DNA from: Sphaerimonospora mesophila NBRC 14179 = JCM 3151
GTDB lineage: Bacteria > Actinomycetota > Actinomycetes > Streptosporangiales > Streptosporangiaceae
Assembly (NCBI GenBank): GCA_001552515.1
Contig: BCRI01000021.1
Span: forward strand, 1-64,000
Direction: 5' to 3'
Length of the DNA stretch: 64,000 bases
Shown: positions 17,681 through 30,682 of the stretch, piece by piece
Position numbering within the stretch: position 1 is the stretch's first letter
Layout of the letters: every line of letters begins with the position of its first letter
Program-made: the position numbers and the translations under genes
Notes under the pieces: model-generated
The model's input: only the letters and a program-made list of their open reading frames with translations
Told to the model about the DNA's origin: nothing
Databases searched by the model: none

Positions 17681-18154
17681 TCAAGCGTCCGGGTTCTCCA
17701 CGCACTCGGTGTCACCAGAGATGTTGATACCGAGCGGTGAACCTCCGACGCCGGTCCTGATGCCCCCCACACCCTTACGTTCGGCTCCCGCAACATGGTT
17801 GCGCGTGTAGTTGATCTTCCAGTCTCGCTGCTTCAGCACCTCGACAATCTGATTCAAGACCTGGTCGGGATCCAAATTGTCGCTCGGGGCATCGCCATGG
17901 ACATTGATCATGCTCTCCACGCTGGAGAAGTCGGTGCCGACCGGCCCTCCACATGGGGCATCCGTCACCTGTACGACAACGCGAGGATCGGCAGTCGGGA
18001 AGACGGCCCGGATGATGGCCTTGGCCTCGGCGATGAAGACCTCACGGGACTGCTCGGGCGTCATCCTCGTCTCCGGTTCACTTGTGCAGGAGGTCATGAG
18101 TGTGAGCAGGGCCAACGCCATGACGACGCTGCCGGGCAAGGCGGGGAATCTCAT
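17681..18154 (-). CDS. hypothetical lipoprotein of the DUF1023 cassette
   Basis: 157 residues; ATG 18154 overlaps the hydrolase stop (ATGA). Signal peptide with lipobox LMTSC (Cys23), so anchored outside the membrane. The mature part has two cysteines (C in DAPCGGPVG, C in GDTECVEN) that could pair, and a pattern of helix plus strands (VLNQIVEVLKQRDWKINYTRNHVAGAERKGVGGIRTGVGG). No family recognised. Strict coupling to the hydrolase suggests an accessory or inhibitor role (inference). Confidence 0.75.
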   Translation of the reverse strand: MRFPALPGSVVMALALLTLMTSCTSEPETRMTPEQSREVFIAEAKAIIRAVFPTADPRVVVQVTDAPCGGPVGTDFSSVESMINVHGDAPSDNLDPDQVLNQIVEVLKQRDWKINYTRNHVAGAERKGVGGIRTGVGGSPLGINISGDTECVENPDA

Positions 18155-19791
18155 CGCGGATAGGCTCCCCTGGTCGCGGTGAACATGACGGCCCGTTCGG
18201 CGAGCGGCTCACCGGCCGCCGCGAGCGCCTTGGCGGTGATCTCGGCGACGTCGGTGGCGGAGAGGTAACCACCGAGATCAGATTTCTTCAGCTCCTCTAT
18301 GGCCCGGCTGACAGTGGTCTTCGGATCCGTCTTCCCGTTGAGCGCGTCCTTGATGACCGGGTCGAACGTGGCGCCAAGCTCGGCTGTCTTCCACTGCGGC
18401 ACCCGGCTCTGGAGTTCCCGGACCAGGACCCGCACGCCGCTTGCGCCGAGCTGCTCGTCGTCCAGCCTCGGCGACCCCACGAACGTCTGCACGCACCTGT
18501 CACCGGTGAGGACGGCCTGCAGATTGTCCAGCCCGGTGTTCTTCGGGATGTAGTACTGCGAGTGTCCGGACGAGGTACCGGTGGCCAGCCGTTGGATGTC
18601 GGACATCTCAGCGGGATCTCTGCCGTGTGCCTCGGTATAGGAGACCACATCTCCGGGAGCACGCATGGCGAACACCTGGGTGCCGGGGGCGAGCTTGAGG
18701 TCGGCCGCGCTCTTGACGTTGGGGCCCAGGCCGGGGCTGCCCATGAAGACCACAGAGTCGAACGGCGTGCCCTGCTGTAGTGCCTTGCTCGACAGCAAAG
18801 TGCCGTAGCTGTGCGCGAACAGCGCGAACTTCGCCCCCTTGGCCGCCTCCAGGCCGGCTCGGAACGAGTACAGCGCGGGAGCGCCGGCCTCGGCCTTGGC
18901 CGGCAGCACCGAGTCGCCGAGCTCGGGTGTGTCGTACCCCAGCCAGGTGATCACGGCGGTCTCCGGCAGATCCTTACCGGTGGTTGGATCAATGATCAAA
19001 TTTTGCGCGTCCTTGAAGATGTCTCTGTAGTTGTCGAGTCGGTTGGTGATGCCGGGGACCATGACGGCGACATGCTTGGCCTTGGCCAGGTCGCCGAAGA
19101 CTTCGGCGACCCGGCCGTCGTCGGCGGGATCGAACAGCAGGAACTGCCGGGGCTTGAGTTGGCCGTCACCGGTCATCCGAGGCTGGAGAAGCTCCGCCAT
19201 GCGGGCTATCCGCTGCTCGAGAAGCTTCACCTGAGGGTTCCTGGAATCTGCCGTCTTCAACTCGATCAGGTTTCGCTGCTCGTGTGCGAGGGCGCGCTCG
19301 ATCAAGAGTCGATTCGCGGCGTAGCGGACTTTTGCGGTAGCGCCGTCCAATCGACCGACCAGCCCGGGTTGATCGACGGCGAGCCAGGACCGTTCGGCAG
19401 CGGTCAATTTCCCAAAAAACTCTCGAACCGCCTGCGCTCGTTGCTCCGGGCCGGCCTTGCCGCTATCGGTGACGAGTGATTTGAGGTCTTTCCTCAGTCG
19501 AGTTCTGTCCTGACCGGAAATCGTGGCAATTGCCGTAGTTAGTCCGAAGGTGGACAACGCGCCGAAGGGGTCGCCGCCCTTTTCCGCGGCCCGGGCGATG
19601 GCGGCGCGATTGCGCAGTTCGGCCGCGGTGTCGGTGGCCCACTTCAGCACGGTCACCAACTGGTTCGCCCCCGACTGCCCCATGAGCTGGCAGGCCCGAG
19701 CGTAGTACTGCTCCGCGAGTTGCCGTCTGTCAATGAGCAGCTTGGCCAATTGCTCGAGCTCGTCCGCGTCGACCACCCGCTCTGGATCCAC
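18151..19791 (-). CDS. DUF1023 alpha/beta hydrolase
   Basis: 546 residues from GTG 19791. The N-terminal 200 residues are helical (DADELEQLAKLLIDRRQLAEQYYARACQLMGQ...), reminiscent of ESX-type helical hairpins. The alpha/beta hydrolase domain has the nucleophile elbow LFAHSYGTLLSSKAL with Ser328, and a preceding AVMVPGITNRLDNYRDIFKDAQNL strand. DUF1023 proteins are typical of actinobacteria and often lie near WXG100 genes. No signal peptide is visible. Substrate unknown. Translationally coupled to the lipoprotein downstream and divergent from a WxG-like gene. Confidence 0.85.
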   Translation of the reverse strand: MDPERVVDADELEQLAKLLIDRRQLAEQYYARACQLMGQSGANQLVTVLKWATDTAAELRNRAAIARAAEKGGDPFGALSTFGLTTAIATISGQDRTRLRKDLKSLVTDSGKAGPEQRAQAVREFFGKLTAAERSWLAVDQPGLVGRLDGATAKVRYAANRLLIERALAHEQRNLIELKTADSRNPQVKLLEQRIARMAELLQPRMTGDGQLKPRQFLLFDPADDGRVAEVFGDLAKAKHVAVMVPGITNRLDNYRDIFKDAQNLIIDPTTGKDLPETAVITWLGYDTPELGDSVLPAKAEAGAPALYSFRAGLEAAKGAKFALFAHSYGTLLSSKALQQGTPFDSVVFMGSPGLGPNVKSAADLKLAPGTQVFAMRAPGDVVSYTEAHGRDPAEMSDIQRLATGTSSGHSQYYIPKNTGLDNLQAVLTGDRCVQTFVGSPRLDDEQLGASGVRVLVRELQSRVPQWKTAELGATFDPVIKDALNGKTDPKTTVSRAIEELKKSDLGGYLSATDVAEITAKALAAAGEPLAERAVMFTATRGAYPR

Positions 19792-19799
19792 GACACAAG

Positions 19800-19805
19800 A
19801 ACCTA
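19800..19805 (-). promoter_or_regulatory. -10-like element of the DUF1023 gene, possible leaderless start
   Basis: Reading leftward, TAGGTT (TANNNT) ends 8 bases before GTG 19791, and no Shine-Dalgarno is visible. This spacing fits a leaderless transcript, common in actinobacteria. No good -35 is seen. Confidence 0.3.
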
Positions 19806-19869
19806 GCCGTTGTTTACACGTTGTGGAAGTATTCTTACACCGCCGGTGTCGATCGGATGGGAAACGGGG

Positions 19870-20271
19870 ATGTCGCTATACGACGACTTGGTGCGGTTGG
19901 CCCATGAACATCAAGATCTGGCCGAAGCCATCGAGGAGTTGCTGAAGCCCGTCGGCGATTCGATAGGCCGAATGAGTTGGAAAGGCCCACACCATGATCG
20001 AGTGCGGTCTGAGCTGGGAACGATGACGCGAAATGCCCGTTTGGTTGCCGAATCCCTGCGTGGCCGCGCCAAGTTGATCCGAGATGCGGCCTTCAACACT
20101 CCCGACATCGGCAGGGATGCGCTGCTGGCGCTTGGTGGGCCACTAGGTCGAGCCATGATTAACCAGGCACCCGCCGAAGACCCGATTGTGCTGCTTCGTA
20201 CTCTTCAACGGCAGCTGACTCCAATGGGTCCCGCCGTCTCCGCGGTGTTCGCCGAGCACGGCGTCAGGTGA
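19870..20271 (+). CDS. WXG100-like helical protein
   Basis: 133 residues from ATG 19870. Two amphipathic helices flank a W-x-G turn: helix 1 LYDDLVRLAHEHQDLAEAIEELLKPVGDSIGRM, turn SWKG (residues about 37-40), helix 2 PHHDRVRSELGTMTRNARLVAESLRGRAKLIRDAA. This is the layout of ESX/WXG100 proteins exported by type VII secretion, with a C-terminal extension of about 60 residues. It lies 78 bp from, and divergent to, the DUF1023 hydrolase gene. No T7SS core gene is in the window. Confidence 0.6.
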   Translation: MSLYDDLVRLAHEHQDLAEAIEELLKPVGDSIGRMSWKGPHHDRVRSELGTMTRNARLVAESLRGRAKLIRDAAFNTPDIGRDALLALGGPLGRAMINQAPAEDPIVLLRTLQRQLTPMGPAVSAVFAEHGVR

Positions 20272-20422
20272 CCGAGGGCCGCGGCCCGGGCGAGCGGAGG
20301 CCATACCGCGCCGACGAAGATCCGCATCTCCTCCAGAACCGTGTAATGATGACGGTCAGCGCGTTGACCGTGAAGGTTTGCGGGAAGAGTTTTAGCGTCC
20401 TTGGCCCCCGCGAGGAGGTTTC

Positions 20423-21127
20423 GTGACCCGATCCGACGAGGTTGCCAGTGTGGCCGGTCGCGGCGAGCCGATCCGTGTGCTTATCGTCGACGACCACGCT
20501 CTGATCCGCCGCAGCCTTGAGCTGGCGCTGGCCGCGGAGGCGGACATCGAGGTCGTCGGCGAGGCGAGCGACGGTCGTGAGGCGGTCGAACTGGCCGACC
20601 GGCTGCTGCCCGACGTGGTCTTGATGGATGTCCGGATGCCCAGGCAGGACGGCATCGAGGCGACCCGGGGCATCAAGGAGTCGGTGCCGAGTACCCGGGT
20701 GATCATGCTGACGGTCAGCGACGAAGAGGAGGACCTCTTCGAGGCGATCAAGGCGGGCGCCACCGGATATCTGCTCAAGGACGTCCAGCTCGACGAGGTG
20801 CCCGACGCGGTGCGCGGCGTGCACGAGGGACAGTCGCTCATCAACCCCGCGATGGCGGCGAAGCTGATCTCCGAGTTCGCCAACATGAGCCGCAAGGAGG
20901 CCGAGCGGCCGCCGCAGCTCCCGGTGCCGAAGCTGACCGATCGCGAGATGGAGGTGCTCCGCCTCGTCGCGAAGGGCATGAACAACCGGGAGATCGCCAA
21001 GGAGCTGTTCATCTCCGAGAACACGGTCAAGAACCACGTGCGCAACATCCTGGAGAAGCTGCAGCTCCATTCCCGGATGGAGGCCGTGGTCTACGCCGTC
21101 CGCGAGCGGCTGCTCGAGATCACCTAG
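20423..21127 (+). CDS. NarL/LuxR-type response regulator (orphan)
   Basis: 234 residues from GTG 20423, with GAGGAGG just upstream. Receiver domain with VDDHALI and phospho-acceptor Asp69 (VVLMDVRMP), conserved Thr (MLTVSD) and Lys (LLKDV), then a LuxR-type HTH ([43 protein letters not shown], about 165-210). No histidine kinase is adjacent, so the partner is unknown. It converges on the ABC exporter genes, overlapping their 3' end by 8 bp. Confidence 0.93.
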   Translation: MTRSDEVASVAGRGEPIRVLIVDDHALIRRSLELALAAEADIEVVGEASDGREAVELADRLLPDVVLMDVRMPRQDGIEATRGIKESVPSTRVIMLTVSDEEEDLFEAIKAGATGYLLKDVQLDEVPDAVRGVHEGQSLINPAMAAKLISEFANMSRKEAERPPQLPVPKLTDREMEVLRLVAKGMNNREIAKELFISENTVKNHVRNILEKLQLHSRMEAVVYAVRERLLEIT

Positions 21128-23183
21128 AGCCGGAAACGCTCACCTCACCGGTCGCCTCGTCGTCGTCAGGGACCAGGGCCCCGCTGAATTGAGCGGAGTA
21201 CAGCCGGTGGTACGCGCCCCGGGCGGTGAGCAGTTCGTCGTGGGTGCCGTGCTCGACGATGCTGCCGGCCTCCATGACCAGGATGAGGTCGGCGTCCCGG
21301 ATGGTGGACAGCCGGTGGGCGATGACGAAGCTGGTGCGGTCCGTACGCAGCGCTGCCATCGCGTGCTGCACCAGGACCTCGGTCCGGGTGTCCACCGAGC
21401 TGGTGGCCTCGTCCAGGATGAGCAGGGACGGGTTGGCGAGGAAGGCGCGGGCTATGGTGATCAGCTGCTTCTCGCCCGCGCTGATGTTGCCGCCCTCCTC
21501 GTCGATCACGGTGTCGTACCCGTCGGGCAGCGTACGGACGAACCGGTCGACGTGGGCGGCCCGTGCGGCGGTGTAGATCTCCGCTTCGGTGGCCCGGGGG
21601 TTGCCGTACGCGATGTTGTCGCGGATCGTGCCGCCGAACAGCCAGGTGTCCTGCAGGACCATGCCGATCTGCGAGCGCAGGTCCTCGCGGCGCATCGCGG
21701 TGATGTCGACGCCGTCGAGGGTGATGCGGCCCGCGTCCAGCTCGTAGAAGCGCATGATCAGGTTGACCAGCGTGGTCTTCCCCGCGCCGGTCGGGCCGAC
21801 GATCGCGATCGTGTGCCCGGGCTCGGCCACGAGCGACAGGTCCTCGATGAGGGGCTGCTCGGGGTCGTACCGGAAGGACACGTGCTCGAACTCGACGCGT
21901 CCCCGCCGGGTGGCGGGCAGCGCCGGATCCGCCGGGTCCGGCCACTGCTCCGTCGCGTCGAGCAGTTCGAAGACCCGCTCGGCGGACGCCACGCCCGACT
22001 GCAGCAGGTTGGCCATCGAGGCGACCTGCGTCAGCGGCTGGGTGAACTGCCGGGAGTACTGGATGAACGCCTGGACGTCACCCAGGCTCATCGAACCGGT
22101 GGCGACGCGTACGGCGCCGACGACGGCGATGGCCACGTAGTTGAGGTTCCCGACGAACATCATCATCGGCATGATGATCCCGGAGATGAACTGGGCGCCG
22201 AAGCTCGCCTTGTACAGCGCCTCGTTCCGCTCCCGGAAGACCTGCTCGACCTCGGGCCCGCGCCCGAAGACCTTCACCAGCTCATGACCGGTGAACGCCT
22301 CCTCGATGTGAGCGTTCAGCGTGCCCGTGTGGGCCCACTGCGCGACGAACTGCTTCTGCGAGCGCTTGGCGATCTGCCCGGTGATGATCATCGTGATCGG
22401 GATCGTCACCAATGCGATCACCGCGAGCAGCGGAGAGATGATGAACATCATCGCCAGCACGCCGATCACGGTGAGCAGTGAGCTCAGCAGCTGGCTCAAC
22501 GTCTGCTGCAGGGTCTGGGACACGTTGTCGATGTCGTTGGTGACCCGGCTGAGCAGTTCGCCGCGCGGCTGTCCGTCGAAGAACTGCAGCGGGAGCCGGT
22601 TGATCTTGTCCTCGACGTCGGCTCGCAGCCGGAAGACGGTGCGCTGGGTCACGTCGTTGAGCAGGTAGCCCTGCAGCCACATCAAGGCCGATGCGGCGAG
22701 GTAGAGGCCGAGGGCCCAGGTGAGTGCGGTGGCCAGCGCGCCGAAGTCGATGCCCTGCCCCGGGACGATGTCCATCGCCGCGATCATGTCGGCGAAGTTG
22801 TCGTGGCCCGCGGCACGGGCGGCCTGGACCGCCTGCTCCTTGGTGGTTCCGGCGGGCAGTTGACCACCGATCACCCCGCTGAAGATCACGTCCGTCGCGA
22901 GGCCGAGGATCTTCGGTCCGATGACGGAGAACACCACGCTGATCACGGCGAGGCCGATCACCGCCAGGACTCTCGGGCGCTCGGGGCTCAGCCGCCGGAG
23001 GATCCGCCGGGTGGAGGGCCAGAAGTCCATGGACTTCTCCGTCGGCATCCCGCCGAACCCCCCGAAACCCCCTCCGGGGCCACCCCTGGCCGGGCGCGGT
23101 CGCTCAGCGGGTGCGGGTGCCGGGGAGGCCGTGGATGCCGGGGAGGCCGAGGACACAGGGGATGCCGGGGACCGGTCGCTCAT
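21120..23183 (-). CDS. ABC exporter subunit B (TMD-NBD), degenerate signature
   Basis: 687 residues. ATG 23183 overlaps the stop of the partner gene (ATGA). A Ser/Ala/Pro/Gly-rich cytoplasmic extension (1-50) precedes six TM helices, then an NBD with Walker [10 protein letters not shown], Walker [13 protein letters not shown] with a catalytic Glu, and H-loop IAHRLST. The signature is NISAGEKQL instead of LSGGQ. Paired with the 577-residue subunit, this fits a heterodimeric exporter with one degenerate ATP site (TM287/288, BmrCD type). Substrate unknown, probably drugs or lipids. Confidence 0.93.
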   Translation of the reverse strand: MSDRSPASPVSSASPASTASPAPAPAERPRPARGGPGGGFGGFGGMPTEKSMDFWPSTRRILRRLSPERPRVLAVIGLAVISVVFSVIGPKILGLATDVIFSGVIGGQLPAGTTKEQAVQAARAAGHDNFADMIAAMDIVPGQGIDFGALATALTWALGLYLAASALMWLQGYLLNDVTQRTVFRLRADVEDKINRLPLQFFDGQPRGELLSRVTNDIDNVSQTLQQTLSQLLSSLLTVIGVLAMMFIISPLLAVIALVTIPITMIITGQIAKRSQKQFVAQWAHTGTLNAHIEEAFTGHELVKVFGRGPEVEQVFRERNEALYKASFGAQFISGIIMPMMMFVGNLNYVAIAVVGAVRVATGSMSLGDVQAFIQYSRQFTQPLTQVASMANLLQSGVASAERVFELLDATEQWPDPADPALPATRRGRVEFEHVSFRYDPEQPLIEDLSLVAEPGHTIAIVGPTGAGKTTLVNLIMRFYELDAGRITLDGVDITAMRREDLRSQIGMVLQDTWLFGGTIRDNIAYGNPRATEAEIYTAARAAHVDRFVRTLPDGYDTVIDEEGGNISAGEKQLITIARAFLANPSLLILDEATSSVDTRTEVLVQHAMAALRTDRTSFVIAHRLSTIRDADLILVMEAGSIVEHGTHDELLTARGAYHRLYSAQFSGALVPDDDEATGEVSVSGSR

Positions 23184-24913
23184 GCCGCACTCTCCGCGGT
23201 CAGCTGGGATTCGACGATCTCGACGTAGGTCGGGCAGGAGCCGAGAAGGTCCTCATGGGTGCCGATGCCGGCGACGAGGCCGTCGTCCAGGACGATGATC
23301 TGATCGGCGTCGACGATCGTGGAGACCCGCTGGGCGACGATGATCACGGTGGCCTCGGAGGTGTACGGACGCAGCGCGGCGCGCAACCGGGCGTCCGTGG
23401 TCAGGTCGAGGGCGGAGAACGAGTCGTCGAACAGGTAGATCTCAGGCTTGGCGACCAGCGCCCGGGCGATCGAGAGCCGCTGCCGCTGACCGCCGGACAC
23501 GTTCGTGCCGCCCTGTGTGATCGGCGCCTGCAGACCCTCGGGCATCGCCTCGACGAAGTCGCGGGCCTGGGCGACCTCCAGTGCCTCCCACAGCTCCTCG
23601 TCGGTGGCGTCCGGGTTGCCGTACCGCAGGTTGCTCGCGACGGTTCCGGTGAACAGGTACGGCTTCTGCGGCACCAGGCCGATCCGCCCCCAGAGCATCT
23701 TGGGATCGAGGTCGCGCACGTCGGCACCGTCGATCAGTACGGCGCCCGAGGTGGCGTCGAACAGCCTGGGCACCAGGGAGACCAGCGTCGTCTTGCCCGA
23801 CCCGGTGCTGCCCACGACGGCGGTGGTCTGCCCAGCGACGGCGCGGAAGGAGATCCCGGACAACACGGGCGCCGCCGCCCCCGGATAGCGGAACTCGACG
23901 TCGCGCAGCTCCAGCTCGGCCCGGCGGTCCACCTGTCGTACGGGTCGCTCGGGCGGCCGGACCGACGACTCGGTGTCGAGCACCTCGCCGATTCGCTCGG
24001 CGCAGACGGCGGCACGAGGGATCATGATCGAGATGAAGGTGGCCATCATCATCGACATGAGGATCTGCAGCAGATACATGAGGAACGCGGTGAGGGAGCC
24101 GACCTGCATCTCACCGCTGTCCACCCGGGCGGCCCCGAACCACAGCACGGCGACGCTGGAGGCGTTGAGGATCAACATCACGGTGGGGAAGATGAGCGCG
24201 GTCAGCCGCCCGACGCGCAGCGCGGTATCGGTCAGCTCGTCGTTCGCCTCGGCGAACCGGCGGGTCTCCTCACGTTCCCGGACGAAGGCCCGCACCACGC
24301 GGATGCCCGAGAGTTGCTCGCGCAGCACCCGGTTGACCGCGTCGATGCGGACCTGCATGGCCCGGAACTGCGGAACCATCCGGGAGACGAGCAGGCCGAT
24401 CGAGAGCAGCAGCACCGGGACGCAGACCAGCATGAGCCAGGACAGTCCGACGTCCTGGCGCAGCGCCATGATGATGCCGCCGATGCCCATGATCGGCGCG
24501 GCGACCAACATCGTGCAGGTCATCACCACGAGCATCTGGACCTGCTGCACGTCGTTGGTGTTGCGGGTGATCAGCGAGGGCGCGCCGAAGTGGGCGACCT
24601 CCCGGGTCGAGAACTCGCTTACCCGGTGGAAGACCGCGGACCGGACGTCCCGCCCGAACCCGGCCGCCACCTTCGCGCCGTGGTAGACCGCCGCGATCGA
24701 GCAGGCGATCTGCACGAGGGACACGGTCAGCATCCAGCCGCCGGTGGTCAGGATGTAGCCGGTGTCGCCGGTGGCCACGCCCTTGTCGATGATGTCGGCG
24801 TTCAGGCTGGGCAGGTACAGCGAGGCGATGGTGCCGATCAGCTGGAACAGCACCACGGCGGTCAGCGCCGACGAGTACGGCCGCAGGTGGGTGCGGAGCA
24901 GGCGGCTCAGCAC
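23180..24913 (-). CDS. ABC exporter subunit A (TMD-NBD), Walker B DD variant
   Basis: 577 residues from GTG 24913. Six TM helices in residues 1-310, then an NBD with Walker [10 protein letters not shown], canonical signature VSGGQRQRL, and Walker [13 protein letters not shown], where the catalytic Glu is replaced by Asp; the H-loop is VAQRVST with Gln where His is usual. So this chain supplies the good signature but a poor catalytic Walker B, and its partner the reverse. The resulting dimer has one consensus and one degenerate ATPase site, as expected for asymmetric heterodimeric exporters. Confidence 0.93.
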   Translation of the reverse strand: MLSRLLRTHLRPYSSALTAVVLFQLIGTIASLYLPSLNADIIDKGVATGDTGYILTTGGWMLTVSLVQIACSIAAVYHGAKVAAGFGRDVRSAVFHRVSEFSTREVAHFGAPSLITRNTNDVQQVQMLVVMTCTMLVAAPIMGIGGIIMALRQDVGLSWLMLVCVPVLLLSIGLLVSRMVPQFRAMQVRIDAVNRVLREQLSGIRVVRAFVREREETRRFAEANDELTDTALRVGRLTALIFPTVMLILNASSVAVLWFGAARVDSGEMQVGSLTAFLMYLLQILMSMMMATFISIMIPRAAVCAERIGEVLDTESSVRPPERPVRQVDRRAELELRDVEFRYPGAAAPVLSGISFRAVAGQTTAVVGSTGSGKTTLVSLVPRLFDATSGAVLIDGADVRDLDPKMLWGRIGLVPQKPYLFTGTVASNLRYGNPDATDEELWEALEVAQARDFVEAMPEGLQAPITQGGTNVSGGQRQRLSIARALVAKPEIYLFDDSFSALDLTTDARLRAALRPYTSEATVIIVAQRVSTIVDADQIIVLDDGLVAGIGTHEDLLGSCPTYVEIVESQLTAESAA

Positions 24914-24974
24914 GGGTGCACCCCGGCGGAGGCCACTCGGCAGGAGATCCGAATCACGCCAAAAACGCTATATG

Positions 24975-24984
24975 ATCAATTGAT
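24975..24984. promoter_or_regulatory. palindrome upstream of the ABC exporter operon
   Basis: ATCAATTGAT is a perfect 10-bp palindrome in an AT-rich patch 62 bp before the GTG of the exporter operon. A leftward -10-like TATAGC lies at 24968-24973 beside it. The arrangement would suit a MarR/TetR-type operator, but no such regulator gene is adjacent. Confidence 0.35.
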
Positions 24985-24987
24985 TAC

Positions 24988-26283
24988 TCACGCGCGATTT
25001 TTGCCGTTAAGCGCGGCCCGCAGCGGTCCCTCGAGCTCCGGCGAGGTGATTCGCTCGATCCTGACGTCCGTGCAGTCCACCCAGCTCGCGGCCTCCAGCA
25101 GTGCGTCCCGCATGCCCGTGACGGCCGCCCTGCGACCGGCTGCGGTACGGCTGACGCCGGGCTCGAAGCCGACCTGGCGGGCGACGAGCGTGCGGCCCTC
25201 CCGGGCCGGATCCACGCGGCCGATGATCCGGCCGCCGACCAGCACCGGCATCGCGAAGTAGCCGTGGATCCGTTTGTCCCTGGGCACGTACGCCTCCAGA
25301 CGGTGGCTCAGCCCGAAGATCCGCTCGGTACGCGGCCGATCCCAGATCAGCGAGTCGAACGGAGACAGCGGCGTGGTCCGGTGGCGTCCGCGCGGCTCCG
25401 TCTCCAGGGCGGTCGGATCCGCCCAGGCGTTGGGGGCGCCGGCACCGTCGCCGCCCGCCCGCGCCCCGGCTCCGGAACCGCGTCGGGCGGGCGGCCAGCC
25501 ACCGACCCGTACCGGCACGAGGCCGGCCGCGCCGCTCAGCAGGGCGTCGTCGAGCAGGTCGGCGTACCTCCCCTTCACCCGGGTGAAGTCGACCAGGTCG
25601 GCCCGGGTCGCCACGCCCAGGGAGCGGCCGGCGATCGCGGTGAGCCCGGCGACGCACTCCGCGTCGGTGGGATCCTCACCCAGCAGATCGGCGGGGATCA
25701 CGCGCTCGGCCAGGTCGTAGACGCGGCGCCAGCCGACCCGCCGGGTGCAGACGACCTCGCCGACGTCGAGCAGGAACTCGATCGCGATTTTGGAGTCGGA
25801 CCAGTCCCACCACTCGCCCGCCTGCGTCGTGCCGGAGGCGCGCCGGTCAACACGTGCTCCGCCGATGTCGGCGGTGGTGACCGGTCCCTCCGAGCGCACG
25901 AGCTCCAGGACCTTGTCGATGGTCGGCGGCACCTCGTGCCAGCGGAACCGCCGCTCACGGTAGGCCCGGCGGCGGAAGCCGTACAGGGGCCACTGTTCGA
26001 TGGGGAGGATGCAGGCGGCGTGACACCAGTATTCGAAGGCACGGGGCGGAAGTGGCGGCGCGCTGTGCCAGTAGGCGCGCTCCACCTCCGCCCGGCCGAC
26101 CGGGCCGAGCCGGGCGTACGCGACGAGCTCGTGCGAGCGTGCCAGCACCGAGATGGTGTCGAGTTGGACGGCCCCCACGCGCCGCAGCATGGCGGACACG
26201 CCGCCGTCGCGCGCGCTCGCGCCGAGGAAGCCCTGAGCCCGCAGAATGATCCTGCGGGCCTCGTCCGGGGTCAGATCGGTCAC
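24988..26283 (-). CDS. YcaQ-type winged-helix DNA glycosylase family protein
   Basis: 431 residues from GTG 26283; the frame continues upstream but residues there are not family-like. Tandem winged-helix core of the YcaQ/AlkX (HTH_42) family, which unhooks DNA interstrand crosslinks. The conserved Gln-x-Asp of the family's active site is seen as VQLDTISVLARSHELVAYAR, near residue 37. Other family segments are FEYWCHAACILPIEQWPLY and FDSLIWDRPRTERIFGLSHRLEAYVPRDKRIHGYFAMPVL. An Ala/Gly-rich insert lies near residue 285. It may protect against self-made or environmental crosslinkers. Confidence 0.88.
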   Translation of the reverse strand: MTDLTPDEARRIILRAQGFLGASARDGGVSAMLRRVGAVQLDTISVLARSHELVAYARLGPVGRAEVERAYWHSAPPLPPRAFEYWCHAACILPIEQWPLYGFRRRAYRERRFRWHEVPPTIDKVLELVRSEGPVTTADIGGARVDRRASGTTQAGEWWDWSDSKIAIEFLLDVGEVVCTRRVGWRRVYDLAERVIPADLLGEDPTDAECVAGLTAIAGRSLGVATRADLVDFTRVKGRYADLLDDALLSGAAGLVPVRVGGWPPARRGSGAGARAGGDGAGAPNAWADPTALETEPRGRHRTTPLSPFDSLIWDRPRTERIFGLSHRLEAYVPRDKRIHGYFAMPVLVGGRIIGRVDPAREGRTLVARQVGFEPGVSRTAAGRRAAVTGMRDALLEAASWVDCTDVRIERITSPELEGPLRAALNGKNRA

Positions 26284-26391
26284 GCCTGGAGATGCTAAAC
26301 GGCGCGACCGACAAAATGCTTTCGGCGGTTCGCCGCCGAACACGGCACGGTGGGCCTGGCCGTACCGGCCGGGCCCGGAGCGTACGGCGGC

Positions 26392-26658
26392 TCAGGCGTG
26401 GTGATGCTCGAACGGGGAGTGATGCTCCTGCGCCTCGATCTCCCTGGGGGCGTCTACGATCACGTCCGAGAAGATGTCGACGGCGAGGGCGATGAGGCCG
26501 CCGACCGCGCAGATCCCGGCGCCGACCCAGACGAGCACCCAGTTGGGGCCGATGGTGAGGGCGATCCCGCCCAGGAGGAAGCCGATGAGGATCGTCGTGA
26601 CGGCGAACCACGATTTGGGGCTTCCCGCGTGGCTGCCTTGGTGTCCGCTCTGTGCCAT
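26392..26658 (-). CDS. HGxxPAAW-family two-TM membrane protein
   Basis: 88 residues from ATG 26658. The N-terminal motif [11 protein letters not shown] corresponds to the HGxxPAAW signature of a small actinobacterial membrane family. Two TM helices (about 20-40 and 45-65) are followed by a short Glu/His-rich cytoplasmic tail ending in HHHA. Function unknown. Divergent from secA across 221 bp. Confidence 0.8.
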   Translation of the reverse strand: MAQSGHQGSHAGSPKSWFAVTTILIGFLLGGIALTIGPNWVLVWVGAGICAVGGLIALAVDIFSDVIVDAPREIEAQEHHSPFEHHHA

Positions 26659-26879
26659 ACCCCGTTTTCTACCTGATGAGAGCCTTGGTCGGCACACCGG
26701 GGGAACCCTTCGGGGGTTTTCCTCGTTGTAACTCATGCGAATGCGGCACGCCGCTCCGGCTCATTGGCGATGGCTGTGTCCGGTGGCGGAACAGCCTACG
26801 ATGGCTATGGGGAAGTGTGTGTCTGTCCTCACACCCCGGCGGATCGCCCGGGGTAGACCTGCGAGGAGCTCTACTAACA

Positions 26880-29681
<2,802 letters not shown>

Positions 29682-29686
29682 GCGAA

Positions 29687-29725
29687 CGACGATCCCCGCC
29701 GGGGCCGCCCCGGCGGGGATTCGTC
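29687..29725 (+). terminator. hairpin terminator after secA
   Basis: ATCCCCGCCGGGG (29692-29704) pairs with CCCCGGCGGGGAT (29708-29720) around a 3-nt loop. The stem extends to GACG/CGTC with a one-base bulge. It lies in the gap between secA and the converging Rv3235-family gene. Confidence 0.85.
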
Positions 29726-29756
29726 ATTCTCAGGCGGCGCTGCTCGGAAGGCGCTG

Positions 29757-30437
29757 TCAGGCGGTCTCGAACTCCGTGATCAGCCACTGGACGCCGAGCC
29801 GCTCCAGGCGCAGCGCGAGCACCCGGTTGCGCGTCCCGCAGCTGACGAGCAGGCACATCTCCGCCACGCCGTCGCGGGGCCACTGCACGTGCGGCGGCCC
29901 CACCATCGGGGGACGATCGGCGTGGATCATCTTCCCGGCGCGGACCAGCTCGCGGTAGGCCCGCTCGGACAGCTTGTCCTGCACGGTCTGCGCCGGCCGC
30001 CGACCCGTGAGGACCTCGGCCATGGCCTGGCCGAGGCAGCGCAGGTGCCGCTCACCTGGTCGGGCTCCCCGGATCCCCCGAGTTCTCCCGATCCTCCCGG
30101 TCTCCCTGAGGACCCCGGTCTCCCGGGCCTCCCTGACGACGCTCTGGGTTTCCCGGGCCGATCGGGCGTCCCTGGCCCACTGCGCCGCGCGTGCTCCCGG
30201 TCTCTGCCGGGTTCCGGCGCCGGGGATGGCCTCCGGTGTGCCCGGGGCCGCGGCCGATGGGGACGCGTGGGCCAGCGCGAGTGAGCCGTACGTCATGGGC
30301 CCGCCGCCCTGGGCGGCGCCGCCGTCCGCCGGTTCGCGCTCGTCGTCGTACGGCGGATCCGCCGGGGGCACGGGCATGATTCTGGGCAGCGCGGTCCTCG
30401 GCGGCGCGGTCCTGGGCCGCGGGGTCGGCTTGGGCAT
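29757..30437 (-). CDS. Rv3235-family protein
   Basis: 226 residues. Residues 1-130 are disordered, rich in Pro, Arg and Ala. The conserved domain is C-terminal: LGQAMAEVLTGRRPAQTVQDKLSERAYRELVRAGKM...VAEMCLLVSCGTRNRVLALRLERLGVQWLITEFE. This matches the small actinobacterial family named after Rv3235, usually encoded next to secA, as here. It is predicted to be cytoplasmic. The molecular role is unknown. Confidence 0.85.
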   Translation of the reverse strand: MPKPTPRPRTAPPRTALPRIMPVPPADPPYDDEREPADGGAAQGGGPMTYGSLALAHASPSAAAPGTPEAIPGAGTRQRPGARAAQWARDARSARETQSVVREARETGVLRETGRIGRTRGIRGARPGERHLRCLGQAMAEVLTGRRPAQTVQDKLSERAYRELVRAGKMIHADRPPMVGPPHVQWPRDGVAEMCLLVSCGTRNRVLALRLERLGVQWLITEFETA

Positions 30438-30682
30438 GGAGACTCCCTGGTGGTCGTCGGGGGGGCGTTCGTCAGGGGGATGATCTGCTGCCTAATAGAG
30501 GTTTCGGCCCGCCCTCCTGATACACCCCACGCCAACTTTGCCGATCGACGCGTCCTTTTCTCCCCATTTCATGGGAAAGCTTCCCGACGGTTGGCGGGGT
30601 CCGATTGACTTCTGCCGAATTCCGACCAGGCGAAGAAATGAATTACGGACCGATGAAAACGGGGCCGATGGAAGGGGTGCGG

